A stretch of 64,000 bases of DNA, from the NCBI GenBank assembly GCA_023460935.1, contig JAEWOI010000020.1, forward strand, positions 62,001 to 126,000, written 5' to 3'. A program made the position numbers and the translations under genes. This DNA is from Actinomycetes bacterium. GTDB taxonomy: Bacteria; Actinomycetota; Actinomycetes; Propionibacteriales; Propionibacteriaceae. The notes beneath the pieces are model-generated. The model worked only from the letters and a program-made list of their open reading frames with translations. It made no database searches and was not told the DNA's origin. Positions 26,975-35,190 of this stretch are shown one piece after another; the stretch's first letter is position 1, and each line of letters opens with the position of its first letter.

Positions 26975-29001
26975 GCACGGCCGCCATCGAACTGCACGCC
27001 GACCGCACCGCAGCCCCGCCGCTCTCGGCCAAGGCCTGCTGCCAGGCCGGCGGGGGGACGGGTGCGGGCGGCGGCGCCCCGGTGGTCGCCCTCGCCGGAG
27101 CGCCCAACACCGGGAAGTCGACGCTGTTCAACGCGCTCACCGGAGCCAGGGTCACCATGGGCAACTGGCCCGGCACGACCGTCGAGGTGTCCCGCGGGGT
27201 CTGGAAGACCACCAGGGAAGCTGCCAGCTGCAACTGCGACGAGTGCGACTGCGACCCGAGCGAGCAGCGCCTCGACCTGACCCTGATCGACCTGCCCGGC
27301 GCGTACTCCCTCGAGCCCCATTCGCCGGACGAGGCGTTGACCAGGGAGCTGCTGGTCGGCGGCCCCGAGGATGAGCGGCCCGACCTGACGATCGTGGTGT
27401 GCGACGCTTCCCGGCTGGCCAACAGCCTCTACCTGGTCGCCCAGCTGCGCGAACGCGGCCTGCCGATGATGGTGGCGCTGACGATGCTGGACGTGGCGGC
27501 CAAGCGCGGTGTGGAGGTGTCTGCGGCCAGGCTGGCCCGCTCCCTCGGCTGCCCGGTGGTCGGCATCGACCCCCGTCGCCGCGCGGGGCTGGACCGGCTG
27601 GCGCGCACCGTCCGGGCCTGCCTGTCCCGGCCGGCACCGAAACCGCGTCCGGTGCCGCAGGACACGGACGGGCTGCTGCTGGACGACGACCGGTTCGGCT
27701 GGATCGCGTCCGCGGTCGAGGCCGGCGCCACCGCCCCGAGCCAGCAGCTGGCCGGCTCCGACCGCGTGGACCGCTGGGTAACCGCACCGGTGCTGGGCCC
27801 CCTGATCTTCCTCGCCGTGATGTGGGCGGTCTTCGAGGTGACCACCGTGGTTGCCGCCCCCCTGCAGGACTTCCTGGACGGGCTGTTCAGCGGGCCGGTG
27901 ACCGACGGGGCGACCTGGCTGTTCGCAGCGCTCGGGCTGGGCGGCTCGTGGCTCGAGGGCCTCGTGGTCGACGGGCTGGTCGCCGGGGTCGGCATGCTGC
28001 TCACCTTCGTGCCGCTGATGACCCTGATGTTCGTGCTGCTCGCGCTCCTGGAGGACTCCGGCTACCTGGCCCGGGCCGCCGTGGTGACCGATCGGCTGAT
28101 GCGTTCGATCGGGCTGCCCGGACGGGCGTTCCTGCCGTTGATCGTCGGCTACGGCTGCAACGTTCCGGCCGTGAGCGCCACCCGGATCCTGCCCAGCGCC
28201 AGGCACCGCATCCTCACCGCGCTGCTGGTGCCGTTCACGTCCTGCACTGCGCGGCTCACGGTCTTCGTGATGATGGGCGCTGTGTTCTTCGGGCCCTACG
28301 CCGGCACAGCGGTGTTCGGCATGTACCTGGCCTCGATCGTGATCATCGTGCTGGTCGGGCTCGGCCTCCGCGCGACCCTCTGGCGCGGTGAGCCGATCGA
28401 ACCGCTGGTGATCGATCTGCCGGCCTACCAGGTGCCCACGCTGCGGCTCACCGCATCGGTCACCTGGGTGCGGCTGAAGGGCTTCCTGCAGACGGCCTCG
28501 GGCATCATCGTGGCCACGGTGGCTGCGGTGTGGCTGTTGCAGTCGATCCCGGCCAACGCCGGTGGCAGCTTCGGTGAGGTGGCCGTGGAGGACTCCGTCT
28601 ACGGGGTCACTGCGCAGGCGATCGCGCCGGTCTTCGCGCCCGCCGGCTTCGGCAACTGGCAGAGCACTTCGACCCTGGTCGTCGGCTTCGTCGCCAAGGA
28701 GGCCGTGATCTCCTCCTGGGCCCAGACCTACGCCGTGGACGAGCCCGCAGACTCCGCCGAGCCGGGTGACCTCGGCGCAGCCGTGCTGGCCACCTTCACC
28801 GAGTCCTCCGGTGGGCACCCGATCCCGGCAGCGCTCGCGTTCATGGTGTTCCTGATGGCCTACACCCCGTGCGTTGCCACGCTGGCCGCTCAGTGGCGCG
28901 AGATCGGGCCGAGGTGGACGGTGTTCGGCGTCGGGCTGCAACTGGCCACGGCCTGGCTGCTGGCGGTGGCGGTGTTCCAGATCGGCAGGTTGCTGGTATG
29001 A
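26971..29001 (+). CDS. feoB: Ferrous iron transporter FeoB with a Cys-rich insert in the G domain
   Basis: 676 residues. Takes up Fe2+ through the membrane with a cytoplasmic GTPase. G1 is GAPNTGKST (residues 43-51), G2 lies in NWPGTTVE, G3 is DLPGAYS (107-113) and a G4-like LTMLDV follows where NMMD is usual. Between G2 and G3, residues 87-95 read CNCDECDCD, four cysteines and three aspartates in nine residues, which is not part of the usual E. coli-type G domain. Membrane part: two Gate-type halves, with LPLIVGYGCNVPA and GFVAKEAVISSW as the conserved pore segments, followed by TPCVATLAAQWRE. It overlaps feoA and feoC by 4 bp each. Confidence 0.93.
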   Translation: MSTAAIELHADRTAAPPLSAKACCQAGGGTGAGGGAPVVALAGAPNTGKSTLFNALTGARVTMGNWPGTTVEVSRGVWKTTREAASCNCDECDCDPSEQRLDLTLIDLPGAYSLEPHSPDEALTRELLVGGPEDERPDLTIVVCDASRLANSLYLVAQLRERGLPMMVALTMLDVAAKRGVEVSAARLARSLGCPVVGIDPRRRAGLDRLARTVRACLSRPAPKPRPVPQDTDGLLLDDDRFGWIASAVEAGATAPSQQLAGSDRVDRWVTAPVLGPLIFLAVMWAVFEVTTVVAAPLQDFLDGLFSGPVTDGATWLFAALGLGGSWLEGLVVDGLVAGVGMLLTFVPLMTLMFVLLALLEDSGYLARAAVVTDRLMRSIGLPGRAFLPLIVGYGCNVPAVSATRILPSARHRILTALLVPFTSCTARLTVFVMMGAVFFGPYAGTAVFGMYLASIVIIVLVGLGLRATLWRGEPIEPLVIDLPAYQVPTLRLTASVTWVRLKGFLQTASGIIVATVAAVWLLQSIPANAGGSFGEVAVEDSVYGVTAQAIAPVFAPAGFGNWQSTSTLVVGFVAKEAVISSWAQTYAVDEPADSAEPGDLGAAVLATFTESSGGHPIPAALAFMVFLMAYTPCVATLAAQWREIGPRWTVFGVGLQLATAWLLAVAVFQIGRLLV

Positions 29002-29291
29002 GCGGCCCGCTGACGCTGGTGCTGGCCGAGGTGGCCGCAGGGACCTCCACCCTTGCCGAGATGGCCCGCAACTCCGGCCTTGCGGAGTCGGTGGTACGGG
29101 CAGCGGTGGACCACCTGGTGCGCTCCGGACGGCTGGAGGCCAGGGAACTGGCGATCGGCTGTCCCCCCGCCGGTTGCGGCGGCTGCGCACTGGCCGCTGC
29201 CGACAAGACCCCGGGGTGTGCGCCCGGTGCCGGCGCACCTCCCGGCCGCGCCGGAGTGGTCACGCTCTCGCTCTCGCGCCGGCCCGCCTGA
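28998..29291 (+). CDS. feoC: FeoC-like winged-helix protein with four cysteines
   Basis: 97 residues, start ATG overlapping the feoB stop. Residues 1-50 form a small winged helix-turn-helix (TLAEMARNSGLAESVVRAAVDHLVRSGRL). C55, C60, C63 and C74 follow as CPPAGCGGC and a later C, as in FeoC proteins where such cysteines bind an iron-sulfur cluster. FeoC probably regulates FeoB stability or transcription of the operon. Its exact activity is uncertain. Confidence 0.8.
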   Translation: MSGPLTLVLAEVAAGTSTLAEMARNSGLAESVVRAAVDHLVRSGRLEARELAIGCPPAGCGGCALAAADKTPGCAPGAGAPPGRAGVVTLSLSRRPA

Positions 29292-29331
29292 CCACCAGTC
29301 AACGCCGTTCGCCGGAGAGCGGGGGCGTGAG

Positions 29332-29499
29332 CTACCAGAGGTCGGGGGGCTCGCGGCGGTCCGACGGCGGCCGCGGCTGTTCGGGACGGCTGGAGCCCGT
29401 CCACTCCTGCCACTGGGCGGCGGCGGCCCTGCGGGCGTCGTCCAGCCAGCGGAGGGTGCGCAGCACCATTCGGGTGGCGTCGATCTGCGGCTGGCTCAT
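29332..29499 (-). CDS. Short conserved-looking hypothetical protein
   Basis: 55 residues, beginning MSQPQIDATRMVLRTLRWLDD, with an amphipathic alpha-helical N-terminal half and a Pro/Arg-rich C-terminal half ending in DLW. A good ribosome-binding sequence, GAGGAGAG, lies just before the ATG at 29499. The gene is divergent from murI (64 bp apart) and convergent with feoC. I do not recognise the family; coding status rests on the start signal and the codon use (G/C at third positions). Confidence 0.6.
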   Translation of the reverse strand: MSQPQIDATRMVLRTLRWLDDARRAAAAQWQEWTGSSRPEQPRPPSDRREPPDLW

Positions 29500-29562
29500 C
29501 GCTCTCCTCGGTCCGGTCCGGCGATTGGTAACCAGTCTGCCGCGGGCCTAGAGTCAGTGCAC

Positions 29563-30372
29563 GTGACCGCGTCCGACGCCCCGATCGGGGTCTTCGACTC
29601 CGGCTTCGGCGGGCTCACGGTGGCCAGGGCGCTGCTCGACCAGCTGCCCGGCGAGGACATGGTCTACCTCGGCGACACGGCCAGGGCGCCCTACGGCACC
29701 AAGTCCATCCCGGAGGTGCGCGAGTACGCCCTGGAGTGCCTCGACTACCTGGCAGGCTCCGGGGTGAAGGCCCTGGTGATCGCCTGCAACTCGGCGTCCT
29801 CGGCGGTGCTGCGCGATGCGAGGGAACGTTACGACCTGCCCGTGATCGACGTGATCCTGCCGGCCGCCAGGCGTGCCGTCCGCGCCAGCCGCAGCGGCCG
29901 GATCGGGCTGATCTGCACCGAGGCGACGGCGACCTCCGCGAGTTACGACGACGCCCTCGCCGCGGTGCCCGGTGTGCAGTTGCTCACCCAGCCGTGCCCG
30001 CTGTTCGTGGACTACGTCGAAGCGGGGGTGACCGGCGGGCCGGAGCTCATCGAGGCTGCCCGCGGCTACCTGCTGCCGTTGCGGGAGGCCGGCATCGACA
30101 CCCTGATCCTCGGCTGTACGCACTACCCGCTGCTCGCCGGGGTCATCTCGTACGTGATCGGCGACGACGTGACGCTGGTCTCATCGGCCGAGGAGTGCGC
30201 GAAACAGGTCTACGCGACCCTCACCGACGCCGGGCTGCTGCGCTCCGGCATGCGCAGCCAGCAACTCCGCTTCCTCACCACCGGCAGCCCGGAGCTGTTC
30301 GCAGGGGTGGGCCGCCGGCTGCTGGGCGGTTTCGTCGACCGCGTCGAGCAGGTCTACACCTTCGCCGGCTGA
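29563..30372 (+). CDS. murI: Glutamate racemase
   Basis: 269 residues. Makes D-glutamate for peptidoglycan. IGVFDSGFGGLTVARAL at the start; the two catalytic cysteines are in VIACNSASSAVL and LILGCTHYPLL. Start GTG at 29563 gives the usual short N-terminus; an in-frame GTG six bases earlier is possible. The downstream zinc-ribbon gene on the other strand overlaps its last codons. Confidence 0.94.
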   Translation: MTASDAPIGVFDSGFGGLTVARALLDQLPGEDMVYLGDTARAPYGTKSIPEVREYALECLDYLAGSGVKALVIACNSASSAVLRDARERYDLPVIDVILPAARRAVRASRSGRIGLICTEATATSASYDDALAAVPGVQLLTQPCPLFVDYVEAGVTGGPELIEAARGYLLPLREAGIDTLILGCTHYPLLAGVISYVIGDDVTLVSSAEECAKQVYATLTDAGLLRSGMRSQQLRFLTTGSPELFAGVGRRLLGGFVDRVEQVYTFAG

Positions 30373-30515
30373 GCGCCGGGGCCGTCGGACGCGGAATCGT
30401 GGTGCCCGTCGCACCACTGCTCCGGCGGCACGATCGCCCGGACCTGCGCCACGTGGTCGCCGCAGCCGGCCCAGGTCGTCTTGCCACAAACGTTGCAGGT
30501 CACCGGTCGGCACAT
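30354..30515 (-). CDS. Small cysteine-rich zinc-ribbon-like protein
   Basis: 53 residues starting MCRPVTCNVCGKTTWAGCG, with cysteines at 2, 7, 10, 18 and 35 and His-rich end (CDGHH). I know this short MCRxVTCxxCGKTTWxGCGxH type as widespread in bacteria but without a function. AGGAG lies nine bases before the ATG. The 3' end overlaps that of murI by 19 bp on the opposite strand. Confidence 0.8.
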   Translation of the reverse strand: MCRPVTCNVCGKTTWAGCGDHVAQVRAIVPPEQWCDGHHDSASDGPGAQPAKV

Positions 30516-30609
30516 GGGCAGGTCACTCCTCGGTCGAGGTAAGGGCGGGCGGCCGGCCCGGACCGCACCCGGGGGATGCTGCGGGGGAGGCCACCGATAG
30601 GGTGAGCTT

Positions 30610-31335
30610 ATGCCGCTAACCAGAGCAGACGGCCGTGCGCCGAACGACCTCCGCCCCGTCAGCATCACCAGGAACTGGCTCGCCCACGCCGAGGGATCGG
30701 TGCTGGTGGAGTTCGGCGGAACGCGGGTGCTGGTGGCGGCCTCGGTCACCGAGGGGGTGCCGCGCTGGCGCCGGGGCAGCGGCCTCGGCTGGGTGACGAG
30801 CGAGTACTCGATGCTGCCCCGGGCCACCCACAGCCGTAGCGACCGGGAGTCGGTGAAGGGACGGATCGGCGGCCGCACCCATGAGATCAGCCGCCTGATC
30901 GGACGCAGCCTGCGCGCAGTGATCGACTACCGGGCGCTGGGGGAGAACACGATCGTGCTCGACTGTGACGTGCTGCAGGCGGACGGCGGAACCCGCACCG
31001 CCTCCATCACCGGCGCCTACGTCGCCCTTTCCGACGCCGTGGCGTGGCTGCGGGAGCGGGGCTCGCTCGCCGGGGAGCCGCTCACCGGCAGTGTCGCGGC
31101 GGTGTCGGTTGGCGTCGTCAACGGCACCCCGATGCTCGACCTCTGCTACAGCGAGGACTCCGCGGCCGAGGTGGACCTGAACGTCGTGGCCACCGGCAAC
31201 GGCGACTTCGTCGAGGTGCAGGGCACGGCCGAGGGCCTGCCGTTCGGCCGTCCCGTGCTCGACCAGCTGCTCGACCTGGGGCTGGCCGGCTGCGCCGAGC
31301 TGACCCGCCTGCAGCAGGCGGCGCTCGCCCGATGA
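30610..31335 (+). CDS. rph: Ribonuclease PH
   Basis: 241 residues, full length. Phosphate-dependent 3'-5' exoribonuclease that trims tRNA 3' ends. VEFGGTRVLVAASV, the conserved LGWVTSEYSMLPRATHSR and DCDVLQADGGTRTASITGA motifs are complete. Its stop overlaps the rdgB start; rph-rdgB-thyA are coupled by 4-bp overlaps. Confidence 0.94.
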   Translation: MPLTRADGRAPNDLRPVSITRNWLAHAEGSVLVEFGGTRVLVAASVTEGVPRWRRGSGLGWVTSEYSMLPRATHSRSDRESVKGRIGGRTHEISRLIGRSLRAVIDYRALGENTIVLDCDVLQADGGTRTASITGAYVALSDAVAWLRERGSLAGEPLTGSVAAVSVGVVNGTPMLDLCYSEDSAAEVDLNVVATGNGDFVEVQGTAEGLPFGRPVLDQLLDLGLAGCAELTRLQQAALAR

Positions 31336-31982
31336 CGACGGTCGTGGTGGCCACCCACAACGCCAAGAAGGCCGCTGAACTCCACCGGGTGCTGGCCGCG
31401 GCGGGACTGGCAGCTGACGTCCGCGGGCTGGACGCCTTTCCGGCCTACCCCGAGCCGGCCGAGACCGAGCGCTCGTTCGAGGGCAACGCACTGCTGAAGG
31501 CGCGCGCCGCCGCCACTGCCACCGGCGAGCTGGCCGTGGCCGACGACTCCGGGCTGGAGGTCGACCTGCTCAACGGCATGCCGGGCGTGCGGTCCGCGCG
31601 GTGGTCGGGGCCGGACGCCACCGACGAGGCCAACCTCGAACTGCTGATCCGCCAGCTGGCCGGCACCGAGGACGCCGAACGCACCGCGAGGTTCGTCTGC
31701 GCCATGGCGCTGGTCACCCCGGACGGCAGCGAGCACCTCGTCCGCGGCGTCATGGCCGGACGGCTGGTGCTTCAGCCGCGCGGCGGCAACGGCTTCGGCT
31801 ACGATCCGATCTTCATCGCCGAGGGCAACACCGTGACCAACGCAGAGCTCAGCCCCGAAGCCAAGGACGCGATCAGCCACCGCGGCCAGGCGGTCCGGGC
31901 GATCGTCCCGTTGCTGCGGGAGTACCTTCGGCCGGCACCGCCCGCGCCGGGCGGCCGCCCAGAAGGGGAGGAGGGCCGGTGA
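31332..31982 (+). CDS. rdgB: XTP/dITP pyrophosphatase (HAM1/RdgB)
   Basis: 216 residues. Removes non-canonical purine nucleotides such as ITP and XTP. VATHNAKKAAEL at the start, SFEGNALLKARA, the metal-binding DDSGLEVDLLNGMPGV and GNGFGYDPIF are all conserved. Overlaps rph upstream and thyA downstream (GTGA), giving an operon for nucleotide and RNA quality. Confidence 0.94.
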   Translation: MTTVVVATHNAKKAAELHRVLAAAGLAADVRGLDAFPAYPEPAETERSFEGNALLKARAAATATGELAVADDSGLEVDLLNGMPGVRSARWSGPDATDEANLELLIRQLAGTEDAERTARFVCAMALVTPDGSEHLVRGVMAGRLVLQPRGGNGFGYDPIFIAEGNTVTNAELSPEAKDAISHRGQAVRAIVPLLREYLRPAPPAPGGRPEGEEGR

Positions 31983-32773
31983 AGCAGTACCTCGACCTGG
32001 TGGAACACGTGCTCAACCACGGTGTGGAGAAGCCCGACCGCACCGGCACGGGCACGCGCAGCGTGTTCGGCCACCAGATGCGGTTCGACCTCGCCGCGGG
32101 CTTCCCGTTGCTGACCACCAAGAAGCTGCACACCCGCAGCATCTTCGGCGAGCTGCTGTGGTTCCTGCGCGGCTCGACCAACGTCGGCTGGCTGCACGAC
32201 AACGGCATCACGATCTGGGACGAGTGGGCCGACGCCGACGGCGAGCTCGGCCCGATCTACGGCTACCAGTGGCGGTCCTGGCCCACCCCGGACGGTGGGC
32301 ACGTCGACCAGATCAAGGCCGTGATCGCCTCGATCCGGAGCAACCCCGACAGCCGCAGGCATCTGGTCAGCGCCTGGAACGTCGGGCAGTTGCCGCAGAT
32401 GGCGCTGCCGCCCTGCCACGCGCTGTTCCAGTTCTACGTCGCGGAGGGGAAGCTGAGCTGCCAGCTGTACCAGCGCTCCGCCGACATCTTCCTCGGCGTG
32501 CCGTTCAACATCGCCTCCTACGCCCTGCTCACCCACCTCGTGGCGCAGGTGACCGGGCTCGGGGTGGGCGACTTCGTGCACACGCTCGGCGACGCCCACC
32601 TGTACTCCAACCACCTGGAGCAGGCCCGCCTCCAGCTCACCCGTGAACCCCGTCCGCTGCCGCGGCTGGTGCTCAATCCCGACGTCACCGAGATCGACGG
32701 GTTCAACCTGGCCGACATCGAGGTCGTCGGCTACGACCCCCACCCCGGCATCAAGGCCCCGATCGCCGTCTAG
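31979..32773 (+). CDS. thyA: Thymidylate synthase
   Basis: 264 residues, the standard length of ThyA. Converts dUMP to dTMP with methylene-tetrahydrofolate, producing dihydrofolate. Catalytic Cys in LPPCHALFQFYV; RSADIFLGVPFNIASYALL and the folate-binding C-terminus (KAPIAV) are intact. GTG start overlaps the rdgB stop. The DHFR gene follows after 8 bp and regenerates the folate it consumes. Confidence 0.95.
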   Translation: MKQYLDLVEHVLNHGVEKPDRTGTGTRSVFGHQMRFDLAAGFPLLTTKKLHTRSIFGELLWFLRGSTNVGWLHDNGITIWDEWADADGELGPIYGYQWRSWPTPDGGHVDQIKAVIASIRSNPDSRRHLVSAWNVGQLPQMALPPCHALFQFYVAEGKLSCQLYQRSADIFLGVPFNIASYALLTHLVAQVTGLGVGDFVHTLGDAHLYSNHLEQARLQLTREPRPLPRLVLNPDVTEIDGFNLADIEVVGYDPHPGIKAPIAV

Positions 32774-32781
32774 GAGCCGCC

Positions 32782-33267
32782 ATGCCGATCACAGCGATCG
32801 CGATCGTCAGCGCCAACGGTGTGCTCGGCGACGGCGAACGCCAGCCCTTCGAGATCGCGGAGGACTGGGCGCGGTTCAAGCGGGTCACCAGCGGCCACCC
32901 GCTGATCATGGGACGGCGCACCCACGACGCCATCGGGCGGTGGCTCCCGGGCCGCACCACGATCGTGGTGACGAGCCGGCCGGAGGCGGTCGAGCTGCCC
33001 ACGCACGGCTCGGCCACCGGCCACGCCGTCGCCTCGCTGCCGGAGGCGCTCGAGCTCGCCCGGTCGCTGGACGACGACGTCTACGTCGCCGGCGGGGGCA
33101 CGATCTACCGGCAGGCCTGGCCGGTGCTCACCGACCTGGACATCACCGCGGTGCACGCAGAGGCCGAGGGCTCAGTGCGCCTGCCTGGGATCGACCCGGC
33201 AGAGTGGGTCGAGGTGTCCCGCGAACCCCGGGAGGGGTTCGACTTCGTCCACTACCGGCGGCGCTGA
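32782..33267 (+). CDS. folA: Dihydrofolate reductase
   Basis: 161 residues. ITAIAIVSANGVLGDG and WARFKRVTSGHPLIMGRRTHDAIGR with LPGRTTIVVTSRP are the nicotinamide- and NADPH-binding parts; YVAGGGTIYRQA is the second glycine motif. Completes the thymidylate cycle with thyA, 8 bp upstream. Confidence 0.94.
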   Translation: MPITAIAIVSANGVLGDGERQPFEIAEDWARFKRVTSGHPLIMGRRTHDAIGRWLPGRTTIVVTSRPEAVELPTHGSATGHAVASLPEALELARSLDDDVYVAGGGTIYRQAWPVLTDLDITAVHAEAEGSVRLPGIDPAEWVEVSREPREGFDFVHYRRR

Positions 33268-33269
33268 CC

Positions 33270-33893
33270 GTGCTGCTCCCCGCGAGGGTTGCCCAGGGGG
33301 TCCGCGACGGCTGGATCACCCTCGCCTTCCGGCGCTGGGAACAGCCGCGGGTGAAGGCCGGCGGCACCCAGCTGACCGCAGCCGGCATCGTCCGCTTCGA
33401 AGCGGTCGAGGAGGTGCTCCACCCCGCCGACCTGACCGCGGAAGACGCACACGCAGCCGGCTTCGCCGACCTTGCCGCGCTGACCGCCCGGCTCTACCCG
33501 GTCGCTGCGGAGCGTTCGCCTCGAAGGGTCGGCCCCCGCGCGGCAAAGGGCGGCGACCGGGTGTTCCGGATCCGCCTGGCCTGGGTGGGCGAGGACCCGC
33601 GGCCAGCCCTGCGCGAGCAGGTGCCGGGCGGCACTGCGCTGGCCGAGGTGGCAGCCGCGGTCGCCCGTCTCGACCGCAGCCGCCGGACGGGTCCGTGGAC
33701 GCGGCCGGTCCTGGAGTGGATCCGCGACCACCCCGGCGTGATCTCCACCGAGCTCGCCGAGCTGCTCGGCAGGGAGCGGCTGGCGCTGAAGGCCGACATC
33801 CGCCGGTTGAAGGCTCTGGGCCTCACCGAGAGCCTGCGCGTGGGCTACCGGCTGTCGCCGCGCGGCCGCGCCTACCTGGAATCCCTGGGCTGA
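33270..33893 (+). CDS. ASCH-like domain protein with C-terminal winged helix
   Basis: 207 residues. The first ~90 residues look like an ASCH/PUA-type domain (ITLAFRRWEQPRVKAGGTQLTAAGIVRFEAV and the following DAHAAGFADLAALTARL), a fold used for binding RNA or modified nucleotides. The last ~60 residues form a winged helix (WIRDHPGVISTELAELLGRERLALKADIRRLKALGL), ending in a typical wing. GTG start at 33270, 2 bp after folA, and 2 bp before dinB. Family name by recognition only; the two-domain design suggests RNA or nucleotide sensing coupled to regulation. Confidence 0.7.
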   Translation: MLLPARVAQGVRDGWITLAFRRWEQPRVKAGGTQLTAAGIVRFEAVEEVLHPADLTAEDAHAAGFADLAALTARLYPVAAERSPRRVGPRAAKGGDRVFRIRLAWVGEDPRPALREQVPGGTALAEVAAAVARLDRSRRTGPWTRPVLEWIRDHPGVISTELAELLGRERLALKADIRRLKALGLTESLRVGYRLSPRGRAYLESLG

Positions 33894-33895
33894 AC

Positions 33896-35188
33896 GTGCG
33901 CTCCCAGGCCTCGATCCTGCACCTCGACCTCGACGCGTTCTTCGCCGCCGTCGAGCAGCGGGACAAGCCGTCGCTGCGCGGCAAGCCGGTGATCGTCGGC
34001 GGGGTGGGCGTGAGGGGGGTGGTGTCCACAGCCTCCTACGAGGCCCGCAGGTTCGGGGTCGGCTCGGCGATGGCCATGAGCGAGGCGAGGCGACGCTGCC
34101 CGCACGCAGCCTTCCTCGGCGGCCGGTTCCGCGCGTACCGCCACGCGAGCGGCATCGTGATGGGCCTGCTGCGGGACTTGTCGCCGCTGGTCGAGCCGCT
34201 CAGCCTGGACGAGGCCTTCGTCGACCTGGCTGCGGTGGAGCGCCCGCTGGACGAGGACTCGCTGCTCGAGCTGGCCGCCGACCTCCGGGGGCGGCTCAGC
34301 GAAGCCACCGGCGGGCTGACCGCCTCGGTGGGCCTGGGCAGTTCCAAGTTCATGGCGAAGGTGGCCAGCGAGCTCGCCAAGCCCGACGGCGTGCGCCTGG
34401 TCGTGCCCGGGACGGAGGTCGCCACCATCGCCGGGCTGCCTGCTCGGGCGATCCCCGGGGTGGGGCCGGCCACGATGGACCGGCTCGCGCGGCTCGGCGT
34501 CGCCACCGTCGCCGACCTGCAGCGGCTCAGCGCAGCGGAACTCGTGCGCGAGCTGGGCAAGTCGGCGGGGGAGCACCTGCACGCCCTGGCGTTCGCCCGC
34601 GACGACCGTGCGGTGGAGCCGGAGCGCGAGACCAAGTCCATCTCCGTCGAGGACACCTTCGAGCACGACATAGCCGACGCGGCGGTGCTGGCGAGGGTGG
34701 CCGACGCGCATGCTGCGCAGGTGGCTGCCCGGCTGGCCAAGGCGGCCCTGTTCGCCCGCACCGTCACGGTGAAGGTGCGCTGGCCGGACTTCTCCTCGAT
34801 CAGCCGCTCCAGGACCCTGGACGGAGCGACCGACCGGCCCGAGGTGGTGGCACAGGTGGCCCGCTCGCTGCTGGAAGGGCTGGACACCAGCCAGGGGGTG
34901 CGCCTGCTCGGGGTCGGGGTGTCCGGGCTGGTCGAGGTGGCCCAGGAGCCGCTGTTCGACCTGGAGTCGTCCACAGCGGGCAGGGTGGTGGAGGAGGCCG
35001 AGGCGCCGGTCAGCCGGCGACCGGCGGGCTGGACGCCCGGCGCTGACGTGGTCCACACCGTGCACGGTCCGGGCTGGGTGTGGGGCTCGGGGCTCGGCCG
35101 CGTCACCGTACGCTTCGAGACCGCCGCCACCGGCCCGGGCCCGGTGCGCACGTTCGCAGTGGACGACCCCGACCTGGCCCCGGGCTGA
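33896..35188 (+). CDS. dinB: DNA polymerase IV (Y-family)
   Basis: 430 residues. Error-prone translesion polymerase. Catalytic acidic residues in LHLDLDAFFAAVEQ (first motif) and PLSLDEAFVDL (third motif); the HhH region is IPGVGPATMDRL, the little-finger domain spans about 240-350. The C-terminal ~60 residues (DVVHTVHGPGWVWGSGLGRVTVRFE) form an extra small domain common in actinobacterial members. No beta-clamp motif was clearly identified. It is the last gene of the folA/ASCH/dinB run. Confidence 0.92.
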   Translation: MRSQASILHLDLDAFFAAVEQRDKPSLRGKPVIVGGVGVRGVVSTASYEARRFGVGSAMAMSEARRRCPHAAFLGGRFRAYRHASGIVMGLLRDLSPLVEPLSLDEAFVDLAAVERPLDEDSLLELAADLRGRLSEATGGLTASVGLGSSKFMAKVASELAKPDGVRLVVPGTEVATIAGLPARAIPGVGPATMDRLARLGVATVADLQRLSAAELVRELGKSAGEHLHALAFARDDRAVEPERETKSISVEDTFEHDIADAAVLARVADAHAAQVAARLAKAALFARTVTVKVRWPDFSSISRSRTLDGATDRPEVVAQVARSLLEGLDTSQGVRLLGVGVSGLVEVAQEPLFDLESSTAGRVVEEAEAPVSRRPAGWTPGADVVHTVHGPGWVWGSGLGRVTVRFETAATGPGPVRTFAVDDPDLAPG

Positions 35189-35190
35189 GC

